64,000 bases of DNA from Enoplolaimus lenunculus (Eukaryota > Nematoda > Enoplea > Enoplida > Thoracostomopsidae): the NCBI GenBank assembly GCA_030248215.1, contig JASANG010003960.1:1-64000 (forward strand), given 5' to 3'. The translations under genes were made by a program, and so were the position numbers. Shown here one piece after another: positions 46,951 to 59,204 of the stretch. The notes beneath the pieces are model-generated. The model worked only from the letters and a program-made list of their open reading frames with translations, was not told the DNA's origin and ran no database searches. Position 1 is the first letter of the stretch. Every line of letters begins with the position of its first letter.

Positions 46951-47790
46951 TATATGACTTATTTTCTTTTATTACTTTTGACTTGATTGTTTTTTGATAC
47001 ATTAAATGTAATCGTTTTAAGGGTTATGCTATACTTTACTAAGACAGACTCCGCCGCGTTCCGCGGTAAGTACGCCGTAGCGCGTTTGCTAGAGTGATCA
47101 TCCACTCTTGGTTCAGCCAATCTAAGTGAGAAATAGTCATGTGCGAAAGAGTTAAACGTCTGAAAAATATTAATTGCTTATGGACTTGCAGTACATGGCT
47201 TTTTTGCAGCGACTAAGCCTAACTTAAGTTCTAAGAGAGACTACGTTAATTTGTGGTTTAGGGTTTGGTTTTAGTTTTATATTTTAGTTTTTAGTGTGAA
47301 ATATGATTATGAGTGGCAAAGCCACCCACAGGCGTTCCATTTGTTATTTTAGTACGACTGGTTTATTACAAAACGTATCTGCTGTGTAGATTCATACTAG
47401 CGGACCCAGACGGAGGCTGGAACCGGACGTACGTTCCACTTTGAAAATTTTTTGTGATAAAATAGTAAGGTCCCTGTCTCACCTTTTCTTCTCCGTCAGA
47501 ACATTCACACGTATACATAGCATACAGTAAAAATTTCAGAATTTTCTGGATCCACCGCAGCCGTTGTGTCAAATCTCTGAGGCAATTTTAAAATATAATA
47601 TTTATTAATGAAATTTCTGTTTCCCAATTCAATCGAAAAATTATTTTCAATTTTTCAAAAATCTGATCTTGTTTTCGTTTATTCTGTTTTAATAACAGAT
47701 TTTTCGATTTGAACAAAATATGCTGCTATTCCTAAGGCAAAATGTGAGGTTCGTAAACGCCAAAGAAAACGTGTCTCTCATTTAGTGTTA
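46951..47790. other. Gene-free stretch with repeat fragments
   Basis: Contains a family M end fragment (GAGTGATCATCCACTCTTGG, 47092-47111) and a family H fragment (about 47397-47560). No gene supported. Confidence 0.5.
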
Positions 47791-47798
47791 CATTTTTT

Positions 47799-48050
47799 CC
47801 CATTAGAACAGGGTCGGAACGTTTTCGTGCGGAACTGTAACAGAGTAAGCTTGAGATTTTAGACTAATTTTTTGTTTAGGCTTAGGATTAGGCTTAAGCT
47901 TAGGCTTAGGCTTAGGCTTAGGCTTAGGCTTACGCTTAGGTTTAGGTTTAGGCTTAGGCTTAGGCTTGGGCTTAGGCTTAGGTTTAGGTTTAGGCTTAGG
48001 CTTAGGAATACGCTTACACTACTTAGCCGGCCTTGTTCTATACATGGGCC
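47799..48050. mobile_element. Family A element with perfect target duplication
   Basis: Right end GTTCTATACATGGGCC. The 8-base CATTTTTT flanks it at 47791-47798 and 48051-48058. A long TTAGGC array lies inside. Confidence 0.95.
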
Positions 48051-48059
48051 CATTTTTTG

Positions 48060-49217
48060 AAAGACCATAAAAGAACACACAGCAGCATCATATAATTATT
48101 TATAAAAATACAAGGCGTCCAACATTGTGACCAAGACGACTCTGGTACTAAATGCTAAAACGAAATTTTGATGATTTTCAGTACAATTTGATAACGTAAA
48201 TCCTTGCATGAATACATGGTTTGGGTAGCTTTCGTTGAATCTGCCAGCGAATATTTATTGTTGTAGTATAAAAAATTTCAATCCGGTACAATTGAAATAC
48301 TGCATTGGCCAAATTACTGCCGACTATGAACATCTATTGCTGACCAACAGTTTGAGACGACAGCAACTGGTCATTCAGTTGCAGATTTGAACGAAATTTG
48401 ATATTCGAAATCAAAAATAAGAACAATTGAACTTTTATTGGTCAGCTATTTAATAACGCGTAACTGGGCGAGTTTACGTTGACGAAGTTGAAATGGTTTC
48501 AACGATACTTTTTCAATGTCAATTTAAAAGTTTCAAATTCAAACTGTTTCATTTTTCAACAAATGTTTACAGTTGTTGTTGGTGGTGGTGGTGATTGTTA
48601 CCGTATATTGAAACCAGTAACCCTAGCATTTTGCCGACGATCTGAATTTAAATAGTTCTATTTTGTGCTTTTTAGCGTCTGTAAAGTATATTGAAATTAT
48701 ATCAAATTGAAATGTTAAAAAAACCAACCGCAGACAGTTGGCTTTCTAAACATTTACTGTATATTTGACATTTGAATTTTTGAAATGTTTTCCTATCTTT
48801 AAATGTACGTTTTAGTTTAAATGTTTGTCCAGCAGTAAATACTCACTGAATTTTTGGGTATAAGCCATAATACTCCATGCTGCTAACAGCTGGTAAACAA
48901 ACCTTCTGTCAAGGATGGCAGTGTTGTATACTGAGGCATATTGGCTATAGATAAGGGTGTATGTATTATTATGATAAATTACCATAAATATAAGATATCT
49001 GAACGCGGTTGTTAGCATGGAATGTGTCAAGCTTATTATTTTTTTTGTGTTAGCTGAGAGTATACTGCTATTATATATAGAATCTAGGATATATATAAAG
49101 CTAATTTTAGTTATTATTTTTAATTTGGTGTCAGAAATCTGAAAAATTGTTGCAAATGCAAAGCAAACAAGTTATTTTGAGGTCATTGCTGTATATATGG
49201 TTTCTAAAATAGAACAT
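48060..49217. other. Gene-free stretch
   Basis: AT-rich sequence with no named repeat or gene that I can support. Confidence 0.5.
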
Positions 49218-49225
49218 GCCTTTGA

Positions 49226-49425
49226 GGCCAATGTTACTTTAAGGGGCGTAACAGTTGATTAAGCGTATTGTTAAGCTTAAGCCTAAGCCTAAGCGTTGCA
49301 AAAACGTATTTCTAAGCCTAAGCCTAAGCCTAAGCCTAAGCGAAAGCAAAAAAGTAATATAGAATCGAATCCTACACTTTTATAGACCAATCAGAAATCG
49401 GGACGCCCCTTAAAGTAACATGAGC
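49226..49425. mobile_element. Family B element
   Basis: GGCCAATGTTACTTTAAGGG at the left, CCTTAAAGTAACATGAGCT at the right. Flanks GCCTTTGA and GCCTTTAT. Confidence 0.9.
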
Positions 49426-49516
49426 TGCCTTTATTATGATATTCAAGCGAGTTAATTTTAGGCATTTCAACGAGCTTAATGGCCTCTTAGTTTTACTTAT
49501 AACGGTGGGATACCAG

Positions 49517-49682
49517 GCCCGTAGCCAGGTCAGCTTGCTAGTGTGAAGTGGCTAAAAATTTTCACGAGCGGTATACAAGGGTTTTTGTTGATTTACAAGC
49601 AAGGTTGAAAATTTTCTAGTTTGAGGCAAAGTTATTCCAGAAAAAAGACTGAGTCCCCCGGGGCACGCTTGGCTATTGACCC
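49517..49682 (-). mobile_element. Family F TIR element
   Basis: GGCCCGTAGCCAGGTCAGCT at the left, GCTTGGCTATTGACCCG at the right. Confidence 0.75.
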
Positions 49683-50485
49683 GTTTAGAATCATAACAGT
49701 ATCAGGTTAAAATTGTTGTTTTTAATATTACTTTAGTGTTTTGTTGTTTTTTCTATTTAAATGGTATAATTTTTGAAAACACCGCTCTCCAGCAGTTTAA
49801 ATGGGTTGGGATCCACAAAATTGAAGCCGGAGAGTTTTTGGTCTCAAAGGTATTTCGGATCTGACGTTCGTTATTACAGAACAAAAATGTTCGATTTTGG
49901 TTCAGGTAATTTTTTTCTGACACCTTTCGATTGAGACCAAAAAAACTTAATAGCACTCAATGAGTAGTGTCGGATCCAGAAATTTTTGCCTGGGGGTGTG
50001 CACAACAAAACCATTATAGGCCTTACTATAATTTTCATCAGAAAATTCTGATTGGCTTGCAAACAGTTTTGCGAAGTTGGTTTTGTATTAATTTTATTGT
50101 TCGTCGATTTTGTTTTTATATGTTTTTAGAATTTTTCGTAGCCGATATTTATGTAGAAAAAGCTCGAAAATGTAAAATGCTGACCACAAAGTTTTACAAA
50201 TTTTGGTTAAAATTGACAATTTCAACATCATTTTATTTAGCCGATACGCTTTAATACTTCCTGATTCAGTTAGGAACGGACTCAATATTGTAGCATTGTG
50301 CTTGGGAAACTGAGAGTCTTAGCTGGAACAAGTTAAAACAACGACCGTCAACAATTTTTACTGACCAAAACGAGAATTAAGCAGCACTGGTGTTTTTTGA
50401 AATTATCAACTGTTTCTAATCAACACCGTTTTACTTTGTATCAATTGTAAATTTCATGCTGGTGGTCTTACGCATGAAATTTGAT

Positions 50486-50685
50486 GCCTGCAAAAAATGG
50501 TGTGTCATATTGACTCGCTCTAAAATAAGGTATACGGGACCACACAAACTGGGTCAAATTCGACTCCGACAGAGTCAAATTCAACTCACTTTGTCACACT
50601 TTTGACTCTGGCGGAGTCGAATTTGACTCAGTTTGCGTAGTCCTATTTCGGAGAGAGTCAATTTGACTCACCATTTTTTGCAGTG
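50486..50685. mobile_element. Family C TIR element
   Basis: CTGCAAAAAATGGTGTGTCA at the left, CACCATTTTTTGCAGTG at the right. Confidence 0.85.
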
Positions 50686-51195
50686 TGTTTCTACATAATT
50701 CGTATGTTTTATTCCAAAATTATACTTTGAAAAAATGGTTTGGATGTTCAGCGTTTGCAAACAGTAGCAATCCTTTTATTCAAGGCGCAGATATTTAACT
50801 GGTTCACACGTCAATATATCATCACATGTATGTAGTGCCTATCCGTAGTTTTGCCGATAGAAATATTAATTGCAACATGCAGTTATGCTGCTGCAGTTTG
50901 ATTTGCAATATTTGATACATTTTACGCTTTAATTCTTAACAGCACTGAGAAATATTTGGCTGTTGTGACCCTGTGGTGTTGAAAAATTGAAATATTTTTG
51001 CTGTGTATTTAGAATAAAACGCCTAATATAATAGGTTTTTGGTTGTTTTCGCAAGCTTTGAATAGATGTGAAATTTTTCTGAAAATTTATAAAATCCGCG
51101 ACATAAATATCAATCACTTTTTAACGACCAATATATATACTTTGTGCTTTAATAATTGCAGGTCGAGGAATTTCTAGCTGGAGCAAGCGAAATAT

Positions 51196-51398
51196 GGCCC
51201 ATGTTACTTTAAGGGGCATCCAGGTTTCTGGTGGGCCCATAAAAGAGTGCGTTTAGATTATAGATTACATTTTTTGCTTAGCCTTAGCATTAGGCTTTAG
51301 GCTTTCGCTTAGGAACACAGTTTTGCAACGCTTAGGCCTAGGCTTAGGTTTAGGAAAACGCTTAATCTACTGTTACGCCCCTTAAAGTAACATTGGCC
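51196..51398. mobile_element. Family B element with perfect target duplication
   Basis: GGCCCATGTTACTTTAAGGG at the left, CTTAAAGTAACATTGGCC at the right. CGAAATAT lies at 51188-51195 and 51399-51406. Confidence 0.95.
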
Positions 51399-51469
51399 CG
51401 AAATATATTAATAGTGAAAAACTTTGCGAGCGAAAAAAGCGAGAAGCCAAACGCCACTTTAACACTTAG

Positions 51470-51812
51470 GGTTGCGCTATACTTGACGTTCGACGCCGTC
51501 TGTCACCGTGAGTCACCCGTACGGCGCCATCCGTCATGATGCGTCACCCATCCGGTGCCTTTCGTCACAGTGCAAATAACTCACATACAATAACGTATGG
51601 TAACTGAAGGTGACGGACGGTGCCTTTCGTCACAGTCCGTCACCCGTACGGCACCGTCCTTCACGTTCAGTTACCATACGTTATTGTATGTGAGTTATTT
51701 GCGTACGATATCGCACGGCGACGGACGGCGCCGTACGGGTGACGGTGGGCGACGGATAACATGCGGGTGACGGACGGCGCCGCACGTCAACAAAAGGACA
51801 GCGCAACCCTAA
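51470..51812. mobile_element. Family L TIR element, palindromic interior
   Basis: TTAGGGTTGCGCTATACTTG at the left, AAAGGACAGCGCAACCCTAA at the right. Inside, CAAATAACTCACATACAATA occurs in both orientations, so much of the element is self-complementary. Confidence 0.85.
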
Positions 51813-51814
51813 AT

Positions 51815-53000
51815 GCTAATACAAAATTTTGGTGTTTTTTACCCCCGGGGTACCTCGTGACTTTATCAGTGATCGTTTCGATATATGAGGACTGAACAAA
51901 CCAACATTACGCAGAATTGCTCAAAACCAATAAATGCAATTTGCGTTTATGGCTTAAACTAAGTTCAATGATTTGGACGATCTTTATTCTTCGTATTGGA
52001 TTAATACTGTTCTTATGATTATTAGCAGGTTCTGTATCAACTCTTTCGCGCTCTTAGCGAGATGCGGCCAAAGCAGGCTCAGCTAGAAAACTTATGCCCC
52101 TTTTCCAAAAAAGGTTTCGCCATCCTTGTGGACTAGAATCCTTGTACGCTACTAATAAAAATATTTTTGCCCTTCAGCAAGTCTACAAGAAGATATTTGT
52201 GAAAACATTGCAAGGTCCTTAAGGATTACTTTTGACTTGTTGATCCAGGGTTAAACGGGACAGTCTTCTCAGTCGATTCGTTCGCGAGTTTTAGTTCACC
52301 GCTTAATGCGTCCTCGTATCTAAAAATTTCTGAATCAACCATTGATGCTAAATCGAAGTGCAACCGAATACCAAGAATACCGGAGCCGGAGGTCAACAAA
52401 ATTCGCTCGAGACGGAGTTTGCCGTGAAACAAAATTAAGAAGTTAAAATTATGTTTAATTTGATTAGCAAATATTTGTGAACTGTAGTCAAAAATTTTGG
52501 TTCAGACTCTTAAAATTTGTGCCGAAACTTAATGCCAAAAGCACCAAACGTTACACGTTGTGTAAAACTATGCAAAATTTTACTTTTGAAGTTGCCGGCA
52601 CCTGTGGTATAGAAATTGTACCGGATCCGGTAGCTGACCTCCGGATGGAAGAGTGTAAAACAAAGTAGAAGTTTTATTCAGACGTGACATGTTTTTTGCA
52701 TATGTATGGTTATTGTTTAGTTCAATGGCGAATCTATAAATTACTGACATGCATAGCGTGAGATATATAATAGTGAATAAAGCTCGCAAGTAAACAAATT
52801 AATCGCATTCTCTTAAATTTGCCTGACCTGGTTTTGATGTCAACAATTCATTATAATGATTTCGTACTGTAAATGCAAATTTAATCATAAGCTTACCAAA
52901 GTGCACGTTAGCAAAATTATTTTTCATGCTAAGCGAACATTAAAGATACTGATAATCGGCACGGTCGTTTGTGAATTGTAGCTTAAATACAAGACTTACA
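51815..53000. other. Gene-free stretch with one family R repeat
   Basis: Only a family R block at about 52375-52650 (ACCGGAGCCGGAGGTCAACA ... GGTAGCTGACCTCCGG) is visible. No gene supported. Confidence 0.45.
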
Positions 53001-53009
53001 GTAACTACT

Positions 53010-53600
53010 GGCATGCAGGTATGGTGGGTGTTATATTTTAATGTTATGGTAAATTTGGTATTTTCATTCGTACACTGCAAAAAATGGTGAGTCAAATTGA
53101 GTCTGTCTGAAATAGGCTTTTCCTGACTAGACAAACTGAGACAAATTCAACTCCGCCAGAGTCATATTCGACTCAATGAGCGACTCAGTGAATCAAAGTT
53201 GACTCTGGTGGAGTCGAATTTTGACTCACTTTGTGTAGTCAGGAAAAGCCTATTTCGGAGAGAATCAATTTGACTCACCATTTTTGCCAGCCATACCGTG
53301 TGGTAAACTGTTCGGCACATTTGAAAAACTTATAGTCCATGGAAGAAGTCTTCGACCGTCATACAGGTACGGTGTGGGTTATATTTTAATGTTATGGTAA
53401 ATTTGGTGTTTTCATTCGTATACAACCATGCCGTGCGGTATAACTGTTCGGCACATTTGAAAAACTTATAGTCCATGGAAGAAGTCTTCGACCGTCATAC
53501 AGGTACGGTGTGGGTTATATTTTAATGTTATGGTAAATTTGGTGTTTTCATTCGTATACAACCATGCCGTGCGGTATAACTGTTCGGCACATTTGAAGCA
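53010..53600. repeat. 136-bp tandem repeat interrupted by a family C element
   Basis: TTCGGCACATTTGAA recurs at 53311, 53447 and 53583, a 136-base period. Upstream at 53010-53072 the same unit is cut by the family C element. Confidence 0.9.
53073..53290. mobile_element. Family C TIR element inside the 136-bp tandem
   Basis: CACTGCAAAAAATGGTGAGT at the left; the right end decays to ACTCACCATTTTTGCCAG. Neighbouring tandem units show the uninterrupted site TTCATTCGTATACAACC. Confidence 0.9.
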
Positions 53601-53962
53601 CAGTTAATTCGCGCTGTCGCGTGCATTAACCGTACAAACGGTAAAGGCACGCTGGGGTGTGCGTTAACCGTGTCTCAAGTGCGCTGAACACTTTTGCTAT
53701 AAAGGCACGATGGTTGTAGCATGGCTGTTAACTATATGATCCGTGGTACAACGGTTACTTATATACCTTGCAATCATTACATAAGTGCTTATCCAATAGC
53801 GTTGTCATTTTTTAAAACAAACATTTTGGCGTCCCGGTTGTCTCCTGGCAGCTGTGTTGGTACAAAAACAAACAGACTGATCAGATGGTTTGGTTTTAGG
53901 TTTCAAGCAATAATTTGTTCCAGTTTTACCAGAACGATGCCTATCTTAGCCAGACTGAGTTC

Positions 53963-54168
53963 GGCCAATGTTACTTTAAGGGTCGTAACAGTATCCTACG
54001 CCTAAGCTTAAGCCTAAGCGGTGCATAAATGTTTTGCTAAGCCTAAGCGTAAGTCTAAGCCTAAGAGTAAGAATAAGCCTAAGCCTAAGCAAAAAAATAT
54101 AATCTAGAATCTAAACATACTTTTATGAACCTACCAGAAACTTGGACGCCCCTTAGAGTAACTTGGGC
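53963..54168. mobile_element. Family B element
   Basis: GGCCAATGTTACTTTAAGGG at the left, CTTAGAGTAACTTGGGC at the right. The flanks share ACTGAGT. Confidence 0.9.
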
Positions 54169-54169
54169 A

Positions 54170-54875
54170 CTGAGTCCTATGTTGATTGTTCTGTGCTGCA
54201 TATTTCTCTCATCACAGGGTTTAGTTTCTGTGCATACACGACGATATGTGTGAGCAACGTTTCTGTTTGGTCATACAATTATTGCACGCGTTAGGGTGAA
54301 CCCGTAGCCAGAGGATTAGACTGTTTCGGAACAAAATTTTGGTCCCATCAATAGGTTTTTTACCGACCCCTTTGCCATATAAAATTCCCGCATGTCCTGC
54401 TTAGGTTTTGCCACCTTCTAAAACATGTTGATGCTGGCTTTGAGCATGGAGCACAAGAGTCCTGACCGAATATAGATGTACCAGTCTAATTTTGGATTTA
54501 AAGTACGTGAACGTATCAAACCGGTGTTGACACATCAAAATGTTGTATTTCATATTTTGAGTTAATAAATTTGCCGTCTACTCTTTAACCCAGAACTTGC
54601 TGGGGTCAGTTTAAAGTGACGGCAGACAAAATGGTCTATATCTTTGAAGTTGTAAAACTTATCCAAACTCCATTAATATATTTCGCTTAATAAAATGACA
54701 TACAAGCAACTCAAATATTGCGGTGCCATTCAAATCGTCTGCCTCGGGTAGATTTGGGTTAAGTTGAACCCTGGCTGTGAAAATTAGCAATGCTCTTGTT
54801 TTGTATGAGTTCACAAAAATTACAGCAGTGAGTAAATTGAGTTCAATATCTCATATACTTGATATGGAAAACATT
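54170..54875. other. Gene-free stretch
   Basis: No gene or clear repeat apart from a short CCGTAGCCAGAGG family F-like fragment near 54300. Confidence 0.5.
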
Positions 54876-55070
54876 GGCCCATGCAATCATCAAGGGCGGA
54901 GAATTTTTCTCTGGGACTACAATAGAATAAGCTTAAGCTAGAGACTAATTTTTTGTTTGGATTTGGCTTAGGCTTAGACTGAGGAATAAACTCATTCTTA
55001 CACTCAGGTTTAGGCTTAGGCTTAGGAATATGCTTATATTGCTGTTCTGTCCCTGTTCTCTACATTGGCC
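54876..55070. mobile_element. Family A element
   Basis: GGCCCATGCAATCATCAAGG at the left, CTGTTCTCTACATTGGCC at the right, TTAGGC units inside. Confidence 0.9.
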
Positions 55071-55555
55071 GAAAACAGATAAGGGGCACCACAGTCAATT
55101 AATTGTCTTTTAGATGTATTATATATAATTTTTCGATATTATCCTTGTTTTAAAAATTGAAATATAACTTTTCGCCTCAAAATTTACGGAAATTTCCTAA
55201 TTGCAAGGCAAAATATCTGTTGTTTTGCAATTGTCACATTTCATTCATTATTTGTACATTGAACATTTAAGTTAATTTGTGACGTCTGGTAATTTTGATA
55301 TTAATTTTATAAATAATTAACGTTTAATTTAACTGTCAAAAACAATCAAAAATCTTCGTGTGCTGGTGAAATGTAGACTTACCGCGATTTAGTTTCAGTA
55401 GTTCTATCATTTCATTTCCTAAGCGGAAAATATATTTTAAGTATTTAGAGATAAACTCAAACTCGTTTTGATATTAATATATTTCTCTCTATTCATTTTT
55501 TTAGTTCTTAAATTTCCGACAGAATTCAAATTAATTTTCTTATACGTTTTATCCA

Positions 55556-55900
55556 ACAGTGGATGATCGCTCTTTATAACACGAGTGTGAAACTGGGTAC
55601 ATTCTATGTACCAAAGAATGTACCCGGCACGCGTTGCGTTGTTGCCCTACCCCCCTTTATTTAAGGGGAGGGGTCAAGTTTGAGACAATTTTTCAATTTT
55701 ACACATTGAAATGCTGCAGTTGAAAACTAATTCGGTTTATAGTTTTAAAACCATGCACATTCTACGTTTCAAACATCAACTACCCTTGTCTAAATAAGGG
55801 GGTGGGGTCGGCCAAAAATGCAACGCCCGGTGGTACATTTTGTACCGCACAAATTTCGGTAGTTGCACGCTTTTGTTACAGTGATCATCCACTCTTGGTT
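55556..55900. mobile_element. Family M TIR element
   Basis: CAGTGGATGATCGCTCTTTA at the left, ACAGTGATCATCCACTCTTG at the right. The second inverted block TGGTACATTTTGTACCGC is itself palindromic. Confidence 0.8.
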
Positions 55901-56229
55901 TTATCAATTGTTTCAAATATTTTTAATGTAAACAAAACCAACAGTCCGATTGGTCAGGTTTCCAATTCGGACGGTGTAACTTTATTTAAAAGAATATTCT
56001 TTTAAATTCGAATGGTTAAATGTTAGTTGTAATGCATACTATTTGACTAATCACTAGAAATTGCGGAAAATGATAATTTTTCTATTCCTACACTTGTACG
56101 CTTCTGAAAATTATAAAAGTGAAAACAGACCGAACGAAGCGAACGCGTTAACCAAACACAATTTTAGCACTAAATCTTAATGTATAAATTGTTGGTTTAA
56201 ATTCATGATTTGGGTCATATATCCTGCCG

Positions 56230-56387
56230 GGCCCGTAGACTAGGGGAGGGGAGGGCTCAGCCCTCTGGAAAAATTTTGCCCCCCCCCCCAGAAGAGTTTT
56301 AATCTTGGTTGTAAAGTCATTGAAAACCTTTAATTGCGCCTCCTGAAAAGTTTTTAGCCTCCTAGCAAGGTGGGCTGGCTACAGGCC
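56230..56387 (+). mobile_element. Family F TIR element
   Basis: GGCCCGTAGACTAGGGGAGG at the left, GCTGGCTACAGGCC at the right. A short AAT microsatellite follows at 56418. Confidence 0.8.
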
Positions 56388-56679
56388 TGTATCCTGGATG
56401 CTGCCTTTAGATTTGACAATAATAATAATAATAATAATAATGAAATATTATTATTTTTTCCGATACTTGTGTTTTTTGTCAGGGTAAAAAATCGTAATTT
56501 GATTATTGTTTATTCTGTAAATGTTACTAACCTTTTGTTTGCATTCTTTTTGGTTTTTGTATTTTGTTAAAATTAAAGCAGAAATATGTTATATTGAATT
56601 TCATGCGTGAGCTTTGGTCAAAAAGTTTCTTGTAGCGTGACACGTGACTGCAAACAGTAGTTAGGTGGGTACAACCGGA

Positions 56680-57010
56680 CGTATGCCACCGGCTCCGGCT
56701 CCGGCAAAAAATCGGGATCCGGCTACGGTAGAACTTTTCCCGGCGGTTCCAGCAATTTCGGTAGTAAAATTTTGCATAATTTTGCAAAATTTATCTGTGT
56801 AACGCGTTTCGTTTTACTTTTGTCACAATTTCCAGCAAAGAATTCTTGAAATTTCGCAGAAAACCAGCGTACAATCAAGCAACTTAACAACATATTGCAG
56901 ACACTGGCTAAAATTAACCAATTAACCACCATTTTTAGTACATAATTTTACCTCGGCTCCGGCTACGGCAATAACATCCGGCTCCGGTATTTTTACACCT
57001 CCGGTTGCAC
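56680..57010. repeat. Family R repeat with CCGGCTCCGG ends
   Basis: GCCACCGGCTCCGGCTCCGG at the left, ACATCCGGCTCCGGTATTTT at the right. Confidence 0.5.
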
Positions 57011-57379
57011 TCTGTTAGCTAGAGAAAGCGATATCATTTCAAATGTTGAGCTTAAGCAACAAAACTAAAACAACAAAAACAACAAAATGTTTTATAACAA
57101 TATATACAATTTTATTTTAAAAATAGAAATTATACGAAAAATATAATAAGCTTGATGAAGGAAATTATACCCATCCGAGATTTGAAGAAATCTGTTCGGC
57201 TCATGTACCGAGAATTTAAAATGAAATCTGTCAGCAATTGTTTTTTGAATACGGCAAAAACATCAAATATTCGGCTGTTTAGACTCACCAACAATTCCGT
57301 TCTGTGTTACCTTAAATGCTGTCGCAGATTGAATTGTGAAATAAAAATTAGATTAAGGGCAAGGTTCGATTAATATTAC

Positions 57380-57717
57380 CAAGAGTGGATGATGTCCACC
57401 TTGCAGAAAAGTGTGCAACTGCTTGGGCTGTGCATGGGACTAAATGTACCAGCACGCGTTGCATTTTTGTTCGAACCCCCTCAATTAGGGGGTTTAAGCA
57501 AGAGATTAACAATAAAGTATGCTTCAGTACACCTACCCCCTCCCCCTTAAACAAGGGGGTACAATTTGCTCCTAGCATTACTACGATAAAAAACTGCATA
57601 CAGACCCCCCTAAACAAGGGGACATAGGCCAAAAACGCAACGCGTGCCGGGGTACACTCTTTAATACACAGAATGTACTGAGTTGCACACTCTTGTTATA
57701 AAGAGTGATCATCCACT
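57380..57717. mobile_element. Family M TIR element
   Basis: CCAAGAGTGGATGATGTCCA at the left, AGTGATCATCCACTCTTG at the right, with CCCCCT/AGGGGG inverted blocks inside. Confidence 0.8.
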
Positions 57718-58033
57718 CTTGCTATAACCAAGAGTGGCTGATGACAAGAGTGTACAACTTTCGGGGTCCCGCATGGTACAAAATGTATCATTGGGCGTTG
57801 CGTTTTTGGCCAAGCCCCCTCATTTAGAACGGAGTCGCTGTAACATGCAATATATACCGTTAAATTAAACTATAAGCGGATAAATTTTCGATATCGTGTA
57901 CGTACAGCGCCATAGTTTGTACAAGTTGTTCCCCCGTAAATAAAGGGTCGTGTAGGCCAAAAACGCAAAATGTATTGAGTACATTTTCTCCAAACAGAAT
58001 ATACTCAGTTGCACACTCTTGCAAAAAGAGTCA
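57718..58033. mobile_element. Family M element, second copy abutting the first
   Basis: Starts CCAAGAGTGGCTGATGACAA only a few bases after the previous copy. Ends GTTGCACACTCTTGCAAAAA without the last part of the TIR. Confidence 0.65.
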
Positions 58034-58097
58034 ATATCGACGTCCATCACCCTAATTTAAGGGGTACAACTTGTGCGAACTATGGCACTATACAGCC

Positions 58098-58520
58098 GAT
58101 GTAAAGATCAGTGGCGGTACGTTTTTCAGTGGGACTGCAATAGAATAATCTTAACCCCTTCTCACATTGAGTTGCCTATAGTCAACTCAGCGCGTTGTAT
58201 ATACGTTAAATGATATATATCGCACAGTATTTAACAATTGCAACACGTATACATAGTACTAAATCACAACAAGACGTGAGAGTCCTAGGCTCGGGCGTCA
58301 AGCTCCTATAGCTGAGTGGTGATGGTATACGCCTCCCACTCTAGTCACTGGAGTTCGAATCCTAGCATAAAAGTAGGTCTCACGGGAAATAGAAAATAAT
58401 CATGTGAGAAAGGGTTAAGCATTAGCATAATTTTTTCGCTTGGCATAGGCTGTTAGGCTTACGCATAGGCTTAGGAATATGCTTATAATACTGTTCCGCT
58501 CATGTTCATTACGTTGGCCC
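58098..58520. mobile_element. Family A element split by a piggyBac-like insertion
   Basis: Left half GATGTAAAGATCAGTGGCGG, right half ATGCTTATAATACTGTTCCG to TACGTTGGCCC. Interrupted at 58151-58418. Confidence 0.85.
58151..58418. mobile_element. piggyBac-like short TIR element with tRNA-like core, nested in A
   Basis: Ends TTAACCCCTTCTCACAT and ATGTGAGAAAGGGTTAA give TTAA on both sides and CCC...GGG TIRs, the pattern known for piggyBac-type elements. The intact A consensus has a TTAA at this point. Inside, 58305-58370 resembles a tRNA (A-box-like TAGCTGAGTGGTGATGG, B-box-like GGAGTTCGAATCCT), but its stems do not pair well. Confidence 0.75.
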
Positions 58521-58589
58521 ACTATACGTACACGGTATCAAAAATGCTCCGCTTATATAGTTTAATTTATCGGTATATATTGCATGTGA

Positions 58590-58700
58590 CACGACTCTCT
58601 TCAAATAACGGGGGTTGGCCAAAAACGCAACCCCCGGTGGTACATTTTGTACCATGCGTAACTTGAAGACTTGTATACTCTTGTATCATCATACACTCAT
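58590..58700. mobile_element. Family M right-end fragment
   Basis: GCCAAAAACGCAACCCCCGG, then TGGTACATTTTGTACCATG and ATACTCTTG. Confidence 0.6.
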
Positions 58701-58704
58701 TCTG

Positions 58705-59195
58705 ATTGCGATCATAGATTTCGTGGCTTTGTACAAAAATGTTCTTCCATGAAACCGATTTCTACTGCGCACGCGTTTTTGTTCAAAATAATGATTTTGT
58801 TTCAAAACCCATTTCTACAAACCGTTCTGCCGATGCCGTAAATTTTCGTTTTCAATTCTTAAATAAAACCGTTGGTGTCCGTTTATGAAATTTCAGGACC
58901 TTCTGAACAGGGGTTGAAACCTGTTAAAGCATTGGTCGTTATTTTTGGCTACAGGAAAAAAATGGCAGCCTTCAACTCATAAAAACATACTTTAGCTATC
59001 AACGCTACCCATTGACCCCAGATCATTAATAGTTAATGTAGAAATGTGACAAGGTTATTTTTGAAATTGTTCATATTGAATATATTTTCATAATCTTATG
59101 CTGCTTTGATATATGCGACAGTAGTCTTTGGATGCAACTAAAACTATAGAAACAGATTAACTCTAAAAAGCCAATAGAAGCATTTAGTATCAACG
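58705..59195. other. Gene-free stretch
   Basis: No gene or repeat family recognised. Confidence 0.5.
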
Positions 59196-59204
59196 GCAGT
59201 TTTA

